Source: Saccharospirillum salsuginis (GTDB lineage: Bacteria; Pseudomonadota; Gammaproteobacteria; Pseudomonadales; Natronospirillaceae). Taken from it: 64,000 bases of DNA. Numbering within the stretch: the stretch's first letter is position 1; each line of letters starts with the position of its first letter. Location: contig NZ_BMXR01000017.1 in the NCBI RefSeq assembly GCF_014651855.1, positions 38,061 through 102,060 on the forward strand, read 5' to 3'. The translations under genes were made by a program, and so were the position numbers. The notes below the pieces were generated by a model. It saw nothing but the letters and a program-made list of their open reading frames with translations. It searched no databases and was not told the DNA's origin. Positions 1 to 8,788 of the stretch are shown here, one piece after another.

Positions 1-148
1 TGGCGGCCGATGAATCCGGTTGATGCAGCCGTGTTCGGCACTCGGACACAGCCATCCATCAGTTCTGTTTAGAAATGTGAGAGTCATCACATTAACGATG
101 ACAAAATGGGCTACAGTGGGATGACCGGTCGGAACTCAGAACAAGAAT

Positions 149-304
149 ATGAGAAAAGTCATTCTTTCAATCGGTGTAATGGTGCTCCTATCCGCCTGTG
201 GTGAAGAAATGGCGGCTTCCGATTCCGATCAAGAGTCCGAATCCGAGGTCGACGTGGCCACCACTTGGGACGACATGCATTGGGACAGCGGGGAATGGCA
301 ATAA
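149..304 (+). CDS. Small lipoprotein, 51 aa
   Basis: An ATG-to-TAA frame encodes 51 residues. It starts with a short basic n-region (MRKVI), a hydrophobic stretch and a lipobox LLSAC, so cleavage and lipidation at Cys17 are predicted. The mature part is acidic and Ser/Asp/Glu rich (GEEMAASDSD...), ending in a Trp-rich tail. It probably sits on the periplasmic face of a membrane; Gly/Glu after the Cys do not give the classical Asp inner-membrane retention signal. The ribosome site is weak. It lies 29 bp before the next secreted-protein gene in the same direction, so the two may be cotranscribed. No function is recognised; the lipobox is the main evidence that it is a real gene. Confidence 0.6.
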   Translation: MRKVILSIGVMVLLSACGEEMAASDSDQESESEVDVATTWDDMHWDSGEWQ

Positions 305-333
305 CGCCGTTTGATACACAGGAGGTGCCCACC

Positions 334-1107
334 GTGAATATTCCAGTCCGTATCCAACGTCATATCCTTTTCCTCTCACTGATCTCAGCAGCGATGGTTT
401 TGTCAGTACACGCCAGCGAACTGGATACCCCTAACAGCTTTACCAGCGGAACGCCTGCCGTTGCGGCCGAGGTTAATGAGAACTTCACCGCCGCCGAGGA
501 GGCGATTAACGACAACGATTCGCGGTTGACCACCGTCGAGACAACTCTCACCGATGTTCTTTCCCGGTTGGAAACGCTGGAATCGAAAAGCCCCGCACTG
601 ACGGTGGATACGTACTTTGCCACCGATCTGGTGTTTCTGTTGGCCAACGGAAGCCTCACCATTCCAGCGGGTGTGGATGGCAACCAGTCAGAACCTGGAA
701 GCGCCGGCACTGGCCGTGAGTGGCATGCCTTGCCGGGATTAACCGCTGTATCCTTCACCGTAGAAGACGACGGCACCCTCATTCTGCTCCAGGCCGAAGG
801 AGAAGCCTATTACCCGTACTGGTCCTCTTTCGCTGGAATGGAAGCAGGCATTCTTGTCAATGGCGAAGGGCCCGCCCCAGGAGCGCAGGAAGGTCTGACG
901 ATTGTTACCGACGATACAACGTCCGCTGGCCGGGACAAGTGGCATATTCTTCATCCAGTGGAACTGGATGCCGGAGAGCACACTTTTTCAGTAGTTGTGC
1001 GCGTTCCATATTCAGGGAACGAAGGGGATGGCTCCATTGGTCTCGACGGGCGGTCGACTGGCGACCATCCCGGAAAAATCAAAGCGACGGTGTTCACCAT
1101 TCACTGA
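334..1107 (+). CDS. Secreted hypothetical protein with N-terminal coiled coil
   Basis: The frame is open from 265, but a GTG at 334 is preceded by a strong AGGAGGTG and gives a clean signal peptide (basic start, hydrophobic core, cleavage near VHA-SE). The 257-aa product then shows the segment FTSGTPAVAAEVNENF, common in proteobacterial surface and tail-like proteins, followed by a heptad-rich stretch (INDNDSRLTTVETTL...) likely to form a coiled coil. The remaining ~170 residues look beta-rich and contain no motif I can name. It is followed by an intrinsic terminator, so it ends its transcript. Export and a coiled coil are visible; the role is unknown. Confidence 0.75.
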   Translation: MNIPVRIQRHILFLSLISAAMVLSVHASELDTPNSFTSGTPAVAAEVNENFTAAEEAINDNDSRLTTVETTLTDVLSRLETLESKSPALTVDTYFATDLVFLLANGSLTIPAGVDGNQSEPGSAGTGREWHALPGLTAVSFTVEDDGTLILLQAEGEAYYPYWSSFAGMEAGILVNGEGPAPGAQEGLTIVTDDTTSAGRDKWHILHPVELDAGEHTFSVVVRVPYSGNEGDGSIGLDGRSTGDHPGKIKATVFTIH

Positions 1108-1132
1108 AACCAGTGCTGGAACATTAGAAAAA

Positions 1133-1160
1133 GGGCACCTGTTCAGGTGCCCGGTTTTCT
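1133..1160 (+). terminator. Intrinsic terminator
   Basis: GGGCACCT (1133-1140) pairs perfectly with AGGTGCCC (1145-1152) around a GTTC loop and is followed by a T-rich tract. It ends the plus-strand unit and may also serve the convergent RND genes. Confidence 0.85.
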
Positions 1161-1183
1161 TCTTAGTTCAAAAGGCTTGATGT

Positions 1184-4100
1184 CTATCCGTTACTTAACC
1201 CAAACACCCGCTGCTTGACCCATCCCCCGAACTGCTGCCGACGCCGATTCGCCGACTCGACGTAGGTCAGGGTCGCGGGGATCACCACCAGCACCAGCAG
1301 GGTCCCGTACGACAACCCGAATGCCAGCGACGTCGCCATGCTCTGTACCAACTGCGCCTGAACTGAATCCGACAGCAGGATCGGGATCAGGCCGGCCACT
1401 GTAGTGATGGACGTCAGCATGACCGCGCGGAAGCGTTGGCAACTCGCTTCGATGATGGCCAGTCGGCTATTCAGGTCCGGTTGTTCGGTGCGGATTTCCT
1501 GGTAACGATTGATCAGGATGATGGCGTCGTTGATGATGATGCCGCCTAGACCAAACAGGCCGAAGAAGGACAGGAACGTCAGTTCGAAACCGAGCAGCCA
1601 GTGGCCGAAAATCGCGCCGGTCATGCCGAGTGGAATGGCGATCATCACCGCCAGTGGCCAGCTGTAACTGCCGAACATCCACGCCAGGATGAAGTAAATC
1701 ATCGCCAGGGCGCCGATGGCGGCGAGAATCAGGTTTTGCTGCATTTCCTTGATGTCCTCGGCGCTGCCCTGAATTTCGGCGGTCAGGCCGTATCGATCCA
1801 GAATCGGTTGCAATTCACCGGTCCGGATGTCTTCGGCGATCTCGCTCAGGTTGGCGTCTTCGCCGAGTACGTCGGCTTTCACTTCCAGACCCAGTTGACC
1901 GTTCTGGTGGAAGAGGGTGCCCAGCCCCCGTTCGCTGCGGAACTCGGCCACATCGGCCAGACGCACGTAGCGACCGTCCGCGGTGCGAATGGGCAGGTCG
2001 TAGAGCGCGCCGGCTGCATCCCGATCGGTCTCGGACAGTCGTACGGTGACCGGGATGTCCTGCCCGTCTTCGGTGAAAGTCTGCGCTTCAACACCCATGA
2101 ACGCCTGGCGAATCTGTCGGGCGAGCTCGGGTTCGGTGAGCCCCAATCCCTGACCCATGGCGTTGATTTCAAACAGACGTTTTTCCTCGCCCCAAGGGAG
2201 GGTGTCGCGCACATTGGCCAGCCCCGAATAGTCTTCCAGCCGGGCTTTCAGTTCCTCGGCGCCGCGTTTCAGGGTGGTCAGGTCACGCCCGGCGAGGAAA
2301 AAGCTCAGGGTTTCCCGACCACTGCCGTCTTCATTGCTGCCGGTAGAAAGGTAGGACACTTCCGGTCCGGTCTCGATCCGCTCGCCCCAGGCTTTCAGGA
2401 AATCTCCGTTGGAAACGGGACGGTTGTCCCGGTCGACCAGTTTGGCCTGAACCTGGGTGAATCCTTCGTCGGCGCTGTAAATCTCGTACACTTGCTCGAC
2501 AATGGGTCGGCCTTTACCCAATTCGGCTTCGGTGTCTCGCATGGCGGTTTGCATGCGACTCGTGTAGTCGTCGATGGTGCTTTCGTCCGTACCGTCGTAA
2601 AACTCGACATAGGCCGTCACCATATTGTCTTCGATGTTGTTCATGTCGGTGACCGGAACAATACCGGAGAATGGCAAACCGTAGGCAATGGCACAGAGAC
2701 CGAACGCAACACTGAGTGTGATGGCACGGTTGTGCAGCGCAAAGGAAACGAACGGCCGATAAATGCGCTCACGCACGCGCATCACGGTGTTGTCCATGGT
2801 GACACGGAAGCGACTGCGTTTGGGTGCGCGACCGCGAAAGCCGTGGTTCAGGTGGCCGGGCAGAATCAGGAAACACTCGACCAGCGAGGCGATGATCACA
2901 CTGATCACCACTACCGGTATCGGTCGCAGGATTTCCCCGAATACACCGGGCACCAGTAACAACGGAAAAAACGCGGCGATGGTGGTCAGCGAACTGGCCA
3001 TCACCGGACCGAACATGCGCCGTGCGGCGATCAGGGTGGCGTCCGCCGGGGTATGGCCTTTCTCCATCTGGGTGACGGTTTCCTCGCCGACCACGATGGC
3101 GTCATCGACGATGATGCCCAACGCCATCAGGAAGGCGAACACGGCCAGGAAGTTGATCGAGCCGCCGGAACCGTACAGCAGGATCAGGGTGCCGAGTACC
3201 GAAACCGGGATGCCCATGGCCGTCCACCAGGCGACGTGCCGGTTCAGGAACAGGAAGAGAATGGCGACGACCAGCACCAGCCCCATCAGACTGTTTTGCA
3301 GCAGCATGTCGAGGTTACCGCGCACGAATTCCGACAGGTCCCACCAGACGCGAATCTCGGCGCCCCGGGGCAGCTCGGGTCGCACCTCGTCCAGCCAGTT
3401 GTAGATCAGGTCGCTGGTTTCCAGGCTGTCGACGTTTTCCGAGCGGAAGATCAGCAGACGGGCAACGGACTGGCCCTCGAGCACATAGTGCCGGGCGCCC
3501 GGGGCGACCTGACGTTCCACCGTCGCCAGCGTGGACAGCGGCTGTCCGTTGGCCATGGGTAATTCGGCCAGACGGTGGACCGATTCGGTGCGACGCTCGC
3601 TGACCACAGAAGCACGACTGAAATCCTCGCCGACCTGGCCGGCGCTGTCGTCCCGGTTGGCGGCGCGAATCTGGCTGGCGATGTCGCCCAGGGACGAGCC
3701 GCTGGCCAACAAACGGTCCAGCGGTACATCGACGGCGATCTCGTGGTCCGGAAAGCCGCGTACATCCACCCGGGCGACGCCGCGACTGAGCAAGTCGTTC
3801 TTGAACTGCTGCACCAGCGGGCGCAATTCTTCCAGCGGACCGGCGGAACTGACCAGCAGTGAGAACACCGCTTCCGGTTCTTCTTCCTGCTGGAAAGTGG
3901 GTGTCTCAGCGCCCTCGGGGAGGTCGCCGAAACCGTTCACCAGACTCGTCATATCGGACAGGGCCGCGTCCATGTCCGCATCCAGGCTGTAGCGTGCGAC
4001 GATCTCGCTGTGCCCCTGGTTAGACCAGGACCAGACTTCCTCGACGTCGTCCAACTGACGGATCGATTGTTCCAGCGGAGTGGTCAGGTACGCTTCCACG

Positions 4101-4291
4101 GTCTGGGCGTTGGCCTCGGGCCAGGCTGTGGTCACCTGGATGGCGGGAATGCTGTAGTCGGGCATCAACTGGGTCGGCAGCCGGTTCAACGCCACCAGAC
4201 CGAACAGGATGACGACGATCATCACCAGGTTGGCGGCGACGCGATGCTGGCTGAAATACGCCAGGATGCCGCGGTCGTCGAAATCTCTCAT
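1184..4291 (-). CDS. RND efflux transporter permease (AcrB/HAE-type)
   Basis: The 1035-aa product is the usual length for a proton-driven RND inner-membrane pump that exports drugs or other compounds through an outer-membrane channel. It has the family layout: first TM helix, a large periplasmic porter domain, TM2-6, a second porter domain and TM8-12. The TM4 region contains the paired acidic residues needed for proton relay (ALGIIVDDAIVVGEE). The N-terminus carries the family-typical PDYSIPAIQV and the second half GLFGLGGIIINDAI. Its start overlaps the stop of the adaptor gene by ATGA, showing one operon with the adaptor transcribed first. No TolC-like gene is nearby, so the channel must come from elsewhere. 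Substrate cannot be inferred. Confidence 0.95.
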   Translation of the reverse strand: MRDFDDRGILAYFSQHRVAANLVMIVVILFGLVALNRLPTQLMPDYSIPAIQVTTAWPEANAQTVEAYLTTPLEQSIRQLDDVEEVWSWSNQGHSEIVARYSLDADMDAALSDMTSLVNGFGDLPEGAETPTFQQEEEPEAVFSLLVSSAGPLEELRPLVQQFKNDLLSRGVARVDVRGFPDHEIAVDVPLDRLLASGSSLGDIASQIRAANRDDSAGQVGEDFSRASVVSERRTESVHRLAELPMANGQPLSTLATVERQVAPGARHYVLEGQSVARLLIFRSENVDSLETSDLIYNWLDEVRPELPRGAEIRVWWDLSEFVRGNLDMLLQNSLMGLVLVVAILFLFLNRHVAWWTAMGIPVSVLGTLILLYGSGGSINFLAVFAFLMALGIIVDDAIVVGEETVTQMEKGHTPADATLIAARRMFGPVMASSLTTIAAFFPLLLVPGVFGEILRPIPVVVISVIIASLVECFLILPGHLNHGFRGRAPKRSRFRVTMDNTVMRVRERIYRPFVSFALHNRAITLSVAFGLCAIAYGLPFSGIVPVTDMNNIEDNMVTAYVEFYDGTDESTIDDYTSRMQTAMRDTEAELGKGRPIVEQVYEIYSADEGFTQVQAKLVDRDNRPVSNGDFLKAWGERIETGPEVSYLSTGSNEDGSGRETLSFFLAGRDLTTLKRGAEELKARLEDYSGLANVRDTLPWGEEKRLFEINAMGQGLGLTEPELARQIRQAFMGVEAQTFTEDGQDIPVTVRLSETDRDAAGALYDLPIRTADGRYVRLADVAEFRSERGLGTLFHQNGQLGLEVKADVLGEDANLSEIAEDIRTGELQPILDRYGLTAEIQGSAEDIKEMQQNLILAAIGALAMIYFILAWMFGSYSWPLAVMIAIPLGMTGAIFGHWLLGFELTFLSFFGLFGLGGIIINDAIILINRYQEIRTEQPDLNSRLAIIEASCQRFRAVMLTSITTVAGLIPILLSDSVQAQLVQSMATSLAFGLSYGTLLVLVVIPATLTYVESANRRRQQFGGWVKQRVFGLSNG

Positions 4292-5553
4292 GATTCGGTC
4301 TCCGCGGGAGCCTCATCCGTCGCCAGCTCCGGGTCCGGATCGACGCCGGGTTCATAGACCCGCATGCCGGTCACCGGATTATTCAGGCGGGTGGTCATCA
4401 CGCGCAGTTCGCCGGACAGGTCCGGCCCGCGGACGATCAACCAGCGCTGGTCCCCGTCCTGATTCACGCCCAGCACCTCGATGGACAACGCCTTGAGACG
4501 ACCTTCCCCGGTCACCCCATAGAGCCAGTTGTCCTGAAATACGGCCGACTCCGGCACCCGGTAGCTGTACACCGCCGGCTGTTGAACCGTCAGACGCGCA
4601 TAGCCACCCGGCAGCCAACCTTCGCCATCGACCAGATCGAACCAGGCCGTCACCCCGCTCTGACTCGTCCCCAGGCTGGCTTCGGCCCGATCGAAACGCA
4701 GTTCAGTCGTGCGACCATTCTGGCTCGCGTGTGCCCCCAGGTCGGACTCGTTGCCGGCCAGAAAGTGCGGTAGCTGCACTTTCATTTGCATGGCCTGATC
4801 GGAATAGAGCGTCAGCAGTGACTGACCGGGCTGGGTGGTCTGGCCAAGCTGAACACCCAGGCGGGCGATGCGACCACTGAAAGGAGCGGTCACCTGCGTT
4901 TCCGCCTGACGACGTTCAGCCTGGGCCAGGCTCAGTTCCAGTTTCTGCAACGACGCTTCCAATTGCGCCAACTGCGCCGGCTGGTTTTCAACCTGGGTCT
5001 GATGCTGCAACACGCTCAACTGCTGTTGTTCCACCTGTTGTTGCAGATCATCGGCCTGCTGCTGCGGGCTAAGCCCCCGGTCGACCAAACGTTGCTGCTG
5101 TTGCAGCCGGTCCTTCAGGCGTTCCAGCTTGGCTTTTTCCACCGTCAACGCCTGCTCGTCCATCCGGTGTTGCTGGCGCTGGATCGTCAGCCGGGCCGAC
5201 AACTCCTGCAAATCCGCCTCGACCTGACGCAGTTGCTGAGAGGTATCGAAATCGTCGAGTTCCACCAACACATCACCCTGGGCGACCCGTTGCCCTTCCT
5301 TGGCCGGTATCGCCAGAACCTCACTCGACAGCGGCGTCGTTAATTGCTGTTCGCGCCGGGCAACCACCTGGCCCACCAGCCGAATCTCGGGGCGGTAAAA
5401 GTCGCTTTCCGCCCGGACACTCTCGATTTCCCAGCGGGCTTCCTCCGCTTCCGCCTTCTCCGGTGCCGGTGTCTGATTCATCATCACGCCGACAGCCGTT
5501 CCCGCTGCCGCCAAAATGACCCCGCTGACCAGCAGGGTGGTCCAAGTCTTCAT
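4288..5553 (-). CDS. RND periplasmic adaptor (membrane fusion protein)
   Basis: This 421-aa protein bridges the inner-membrane RND pump to an outer-membrane channel. It has an N-terminal signal/anchor helix (residues ~5-25), a lipoyl/barrel-sandwich half motif (EVLAIPAKEGQRVAQGDVLVE), a very Gln-rich coiled-coil hairpin (~90-215), the second lipoyl half (VTAPFSGRIARLGVQLGQ) and a beta-barrel C-terminus. A GGAGAGG ribosome site precedes the ATG. It is the first gene of the pump operon and overlaps the permease by 4 bp. The long Gln-rich hairpin is typical of adaptors and explains the low-complexity coding sequence. The C-terminal tail is acidic (PELATDEAPAETES). Confidence 0.93.
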   Translation of the reverse strand: MKTWTTLLVSGVILAAAGTAVGVMMNQTPAPEKAEAEEARWEIESVRAESDFYRPEIRLVGQVVARREQQLTTPLSSEVLAIPAKEGQRVAQGDVLVELDDFDTSQQLRQVEADLQELSARLTIQRQQHRMDEQALTVEKAKLERLKDRLQQQQRLVDRGLSPQQQADDLQQQVEQQQLSVLQHQTQVENQPAQLAQLEASLQKLELSLAQAERRQAETQVTAPFSGRIARLGVQLGQTTQPGQSLLTLYSDQAMQMKVQLPHFLAGNESDLGAHASQNGRTTELRFDRAEASLGTSQSGVTAWFDLVDGEGWLPGGYARLTVQQPAVYSYRVPESAVFQDNWLYGVTGEGRLKALSIEVLGVNQDGDQRWLIVRGPDLSGELRVMTTRLNNPVTGMRVYEPGVDPDPELATDEAPAETES

Positions 5554-5737
5554 TGATCTGCCTCTCCTTGAAGCCGTAATGGGCCGATGTCTGATTAGCG
5601 CGCCAGTGTCCTCGACCGGACAACATCCGGCAAGTGTCGCCGGTCACTCTCCCGATCATGACTTTTGTCCAGCTTTAAGTCCGTGTTCGAAAAACCGGCC
5701 AACCCCGGCCTATACTGTGTGAAAAAGGAGACCTCTC

Positions 5738-6472
5738 ATGAGCCGACTGTTGCCCATCATCGGGCTGGCCCTGTCGTTGATAGCCGCCTTCACCCTGGGA
5801 CTGATCTGGCAACCCCAGCGCCCGACAACCCCCGACTTCACTCAATACACCGCCGGCGATGAACGCAAAGCCCAATTCTTCGACTACCTGCTGCCGCTGG
5901 TGCGTGCCGAAAACCAGGCCATCCTCAGCAACCGCCGGGCGCTCAACGCCATCATCGAACGCGGCCATACCACCTGGACCGAACGCCCCTGGCTGAAACA
6001 ACTCGCCCAGCGCTACGAACTCACTGACTTCGACCCCACCGACCCGCAACACCGCCAAACCCTTCTGCACTTGGTCGACGTCGTCCCACCCTCCATGGCC
6101 CTCGCCCAGGCCGCCAACGAAAGCGCCTGGGGCACCTCCCGCTTCGCCCGCCTGGGCAACAACTACTTCGGTCAGTGGTGCTACCAAAAAGGCTGCGGAC
6201 TCGTTCCCAACGCCCGCAATGAAGGCGCCACCCACGAAGTCGCCGCCTTCGACAGCCCAAGAGAGTCCGTGCGCCGGTACATGAACAACATCAACACCCA
6301 CAACGCCTACCAAAGCCTGCGCCAGCGTCGTGCCGCGTTGCGTAAGGAAGGGCAGGAGATTACCGGGCTGGCGTTGATACCTTCGTTGACGCGTTACTCG
6401 GAACGGGGGCAGGCCTATGTGGATGAATTGCGGCACATGATTCGCGGGAACGATTTGGATCGGTTGGATTGA
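5738..6472 (+). CDS. bax: Bax-like glucosaminidase-domain protein
   Basis: The 244-aa protein has an N-terminal membrane/signal segment (~1-28) and a C-terminal glucosaminidase fold of the Bax / endo-beta-N-acetylglucosaminidase family. Diagnostic segments are MALAQAANESAWGTSRFA, containing the expected catalytic Glu, followed by NNYFGQWCYQKGCG with two close Cys. Family members cleave or bind peptidoglycan glycan in the periplasm. The start follows an AAAAGGAGA ribosome site. It is transcribed divergently from the RND operon with a 184-bp shared upstream region. Assignment to the family is firm; hydrolytic activity is inferred. Confidence 0.88.
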   Translation: MSRLLPIIGLALSLIAAFTLGLIWQPQRPTTPDFTQYTAGDERKAQFFDYLLPLVRAENQAILSNRRALNAIIERGHTTWTERPWLKQLAQRYELTDFDPTDPQHRQTLLHLVDVVPPSMALAQAANESAWGTSRFARLGNNYFGQWCYQKGCGLVPNARNEGATHEVAAFDSPRESVRRYMNNINTHNAYQSLRQRRAALRKEGQEITGLALIPSLTRYSERGQAYVDELRHMIRGNDLDRLD

Positions 6473-6512
6473 TCTGGTGAGTCGTCCGGATGTTCTAGGA
6501 GAAGCGGTCTTT

Positions 6513-6629
6513 TAGGTTGGATCGGCCGGCGATCCGGTAGCCGAAGGTGTAATCTAACATAACCATGCCAAGGTTCTTATGGTGCCAAGAGTCGAGTGTT
6601 GGATTACGCCTTCGGCTAATCCAACCTAC
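6513..6629. repeat. Inverted pair of REP-like elements
   Basis: Two related units lie head to head: 6513-6559 (TAGGTTGGAT...TAACA) and 6597-6629, whose palindrome TTGGATTACGCC / GGCTAATCCAA is nearly perfect. The first is the reverse complement of the second with an extra ~15 bp inserted in the centre. The same family recurs at 16709-16759. It fits the general pattern of REP/BIME elements mobilised by RAYT transposases. This and the next two repeats fill the 489-bp gap between bax and the aminotransferase gene; no gene is seen there. Confidence 0.7.
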
Positions 6630-6660
6630 TATCTTGAGTCGTGTGTCGTGACCAACCAAT

Positions 6661-6681
6661 GGTGGGCGGTGCCCACCCTAC
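6661..6681. repeat. Short palindromic repeat (GGTGGGC...GCCCACC family)
   Basis: GGTGGGC GGT GCCCACC followed by CTAC. Two further copies lie at 16782-16807 (inverted) and 16873-16893. It is a REP-like stem-loop unit. Confidence 0.7.
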
Positions 6682-6722
6682 AATGTAAGTCAGAGAGCTC
6701 GCGATTGGCACAGTGGACTAGT

Positions 6723-6847
6723 GGAGGGTGCCCGGTCGGCCCTTTCGGGGATGTCTGAGGCATGGACTGGAGCGCCAGCCCGGACCGAAGCCAAGCCTAC
6801 ATGGATGTATTCACGGCGACCCCGAATGGGTTGACCGGGCAGCCTCC
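6723..6847. repeat. Large structured intergenic repeat, copy A
   Basis: A 125-bp imperfect palindrome. The outer arms GGAGGGTGCCCGGTC and GACCGGGCAGCCTCC pair with one mismatch. Inside is the conserved core shared with copies B and C: GGGGATGTCTGAGGCATGGA near the left arm and TTCACGGCGACCCC near the right. In this copy the central hairpin has been replaced by a longer one containing CTGGAGCGCCAG. It sits just upstream of the aminotransferase gene. Confidence 0.75.
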
Positions 6848-6961
6848 AAGGGTTCAACCACAGAACCAGTACAACCACAGCCACCATAACGAGCCACAGC
6901 CACCCAATCCTCGTGATATGATGGCGAACACACCCCGCCACCCGCATGGAAACAGCAGAAG

Positions 6962-8158
6962 ATGATTGAAGCCCCCCACATCGACACCCTCAGCCGCATC
7001 CTCCCGGAAGAGCCCCTGTTGATGATGGGTGCCGGACCGGTACCCATCCCAGGTCCGGTCGCCGCCGCCAACGGCATCGTCATCAACCACCTCGGCGGCA
7101 CCATGGCCCGCATCATCGACCAGGTCAAAGCCATGGCCCGCTATATCTTCCAGACCGAATCCCCCTGGCTCATGGGCGTCGCCGGCCCCGGCTCCGCCGC
7201 CATGGAAATGGCCGTCACCAACCTCATCTGGCAAGACACCAAAACCCTGTGCGTCTGCAACGGCTTCTTCAGCCACCGTCTCGCCGAAATGGCCCGTCGC
7301 GCCGGTGGCCAGATCGAGGAACTGCACGTCCCCGACGGTCACAGCGCCGACCCGGACAAGATCAAAACCCTGCTGGAAACCTTCCGTCCCGAAGTCATGA
7401 CCATCGTCCAGGGCGAAACCTCCAACACCACCCACAACACCGAACTGCCCGAAATCGCCCGGCTGGCGCATGAATACAACTGCCAGATCATCGTCGACGC
7501 CGTCTGCACCCTCAGCACCATGCCTCTGAACATGGATGACTGGGGCATCGACGCCGTCATCACCGGAGGCCAGAAAGGCTTGAGCTCCATTCCCGGCGTC
7601 TCCCTGGTCGCCTTTTCCGAACGCGCCTGGGAGCGTATCTCGCAGCGGCCGGTGCCGATGCCGCACTGGACCCTCGACGCCACCCTCGCGACCAACTTCT
7701 GGCACCGCGCCTCCTATCACTACACCGCACCCGTCTCCGGCCTGCTCGCCCTGCATGAAGCCATGCGCCTGGTCTGCGAAGAAACCCTGGCCCGCCGCTT
7801 TGACCGTCACCGTGTCAGCAGCCGGGCCCTGCAAGCGGGTATCGAAGCGCTGGGGCTCGACCTCTACGTCAAACCCGAGGCCCGCCTCAATTCCGTCGTC
7901 GGCATCGCCCTGCCGGAGACCGTCGCCTCCAAAAGCGTCTGCGCCCACATCTCCGACCGCTACCGCGTCGAGATCGCCGGCTCTTTCGGCCCGCCGATCG
8001 TGCGCATCGGGCAAATGGGCGAGCAATGCCGCGTCCACAACCTGTTTCGCACGCTGCACGCGCTCGGGTCCACCTTCAACGACCTTGGCCACAGGGTCGA
8101 CGTGCCGTCCGGCATGGCGGAACTGGAAAACCAGCTACAAAAAAGCTCGCCGGAGTAA
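6962..8158 (+). CDS. Class V PLP aminotransferase (alanine-glyoxylate family)
   Basis: The 398-aa protein matches the class V aminotransferase fold that transfers an amino group from alanine or serine to glyoxylate, or from pyridoxamine to pyruvate. The N-terminus carries MGAGPVPIPGPV, the family's phosphate-side loop. PLP-contacting segments follow (VAGPGSAAMEMA, GETSNTTH, IIVDAVCTLS), and the Schiff-base lysine lies in GGQKGLSS. Length is normal. The ATG at 6962 has only a weak purine-rich ribosome site. It runs into the next gene with a 9-bp gap, so the two are probably cotranscribed. Donor and acceptor cannot be told from sequence alone; a pyridoxamine-pyruvate-type activity is an alternative. 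Confidence 0.9.
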   Translation: MIEAPHIDTLSRILPEEPLLMMGAGPVPIPGPVAAANGIVINHLGGTMARIIDQVKAMARYIFQTESPWLMGVAGPGSAAMEMAVTNLIWQDTKTLCVCNGFFSHRLAEMARRAGGQIEELHVPDGHSADPDKIKTLLETFRPEVMTIVQGETSNTTHNTELPEIARLAHEYNCQIIVDAVCTLSTMPLNMDDWGIDAVITGGQKGLSSIPGVSLVAFSERAWERISQRPVPMPHWTLDATLATNFWHRASYHYTAPVSGLLALHEAMRLVCEETLARRFDRHRVSSRALQAGIEALGLDLYVKPEARLNSVVGIALPETVASKSVCAHISDRYRVEIAGSFGPPIVRIGQMGEQCRVHNLFRTLHALGSTFNDLGHRVDVPSGMAELENQLQKSSPE

Positions 8159-8167
8159 GAGGGCGGT

Positions 8168-8785
8168 ATGCAGCATTGGTGGATCGCCGACGCCTTCCTG
8201 GCCCTGACCTGTTGGTGGGGCAGTCATCGCCTGTTGGCCACGCGTACCTCGGCCGCGACGCTGATCGCCATCACCCTGGCCCTGCTCGGCTTGGCGTCTA
8301 CGATAGGGGCGATTAAATTCGGTTTGCAGATGCAGGCCGAACTGGACTCCCTGCATTACTACGCATCTCGCGCCTTCGGCGTGGGCGGGCTCTATCTGTT
8401 GTTCATGGGGTTGCTGGACTGGACGGGCTGGTTGCGGCTGCACAAGGGCCTGTGGCTGGCCCACCTCGGGGACGCCTGTCTGGTGTTCGCGCTGGCCTGG
8501 TGGCTGGAACAATTGCCGAATTTCCAATTGGTCATCGGGTTGTGCGCCACCGTTCTGTGCCTCGTCGTCGCTGTGTTTTTATGGCGCGGCGGTCGTGTGG
8601 TGCATGGCAAGTGGCTGGCGTTTGCGGCCCTGGTGTTCGTGATCAATGGCCTGGTGATCGGCGGTGGACCGGCGCCGCTGTTCGGGCTGCCGATCCGCAT
8701 GGATGTCTTCCATCTGCTGTTGGCGCTGTGGGTGTTTTGCATCACCCAGGTGGTGCGTTACCCGGTCGATGCCCCCGCGCAATGA
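8168..8785 (+). CDS. Polytopic membrane protein, unknown function
   Basis: The 205-aa product is almost entirely hydrophobic helices with short Arg/His/Trp-rich loops; six or seven TM segments can be read by eye, for example LIAITLALLGLASTIGAI and VIGLCATVLCLVVAVFLW. A GAGGG ribosome site precedes the ATG 9 bp after the aminotransferase stop, so translation is probably coupled. No transporter or enzyme motif is recognised. It is convergent with the methyltransferase gene, separated by 3 bp. Confidence 0.8.
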   Translation: MQHWWIADAFLALTCWWGSHRLLATRTSAATLIAITLALLGLASTIGAIKFGLQMQAELDSLHYYASRAFGVGGLYLLFMGLLDWTGWLRLHKGLWLAHLGDACLVFALAWWLEQLPNFQLVIGLCATVLCLVVAVFLWRGGRVVHGKWLAFAALVFVINGLVIGGGPAPLFGLPIRMDVFHLLLALWVFCITQVVRYPVDAPAQ

Positions 8786-8788
8786 GCC

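Noticed and set aside
1..72. Possible end of a gene from outside the window (23 codons then TAG)
   Set aside because: Too short to judge; no recognisable sequence and no following terminator.
1601..2959. 452-codon plus-strand frame opposite the RND permease
   Set aside because: It is antisense to the RND coding sequence and has no recognisable domain.
6854..8092. 412-codon minus-strand frame opposite the aminotransferase
   Set aside because: The Gly/Asp/Val-rich product is a shadow of the PLP aminotransferase gene, whose motifs are intact on the plus strand.
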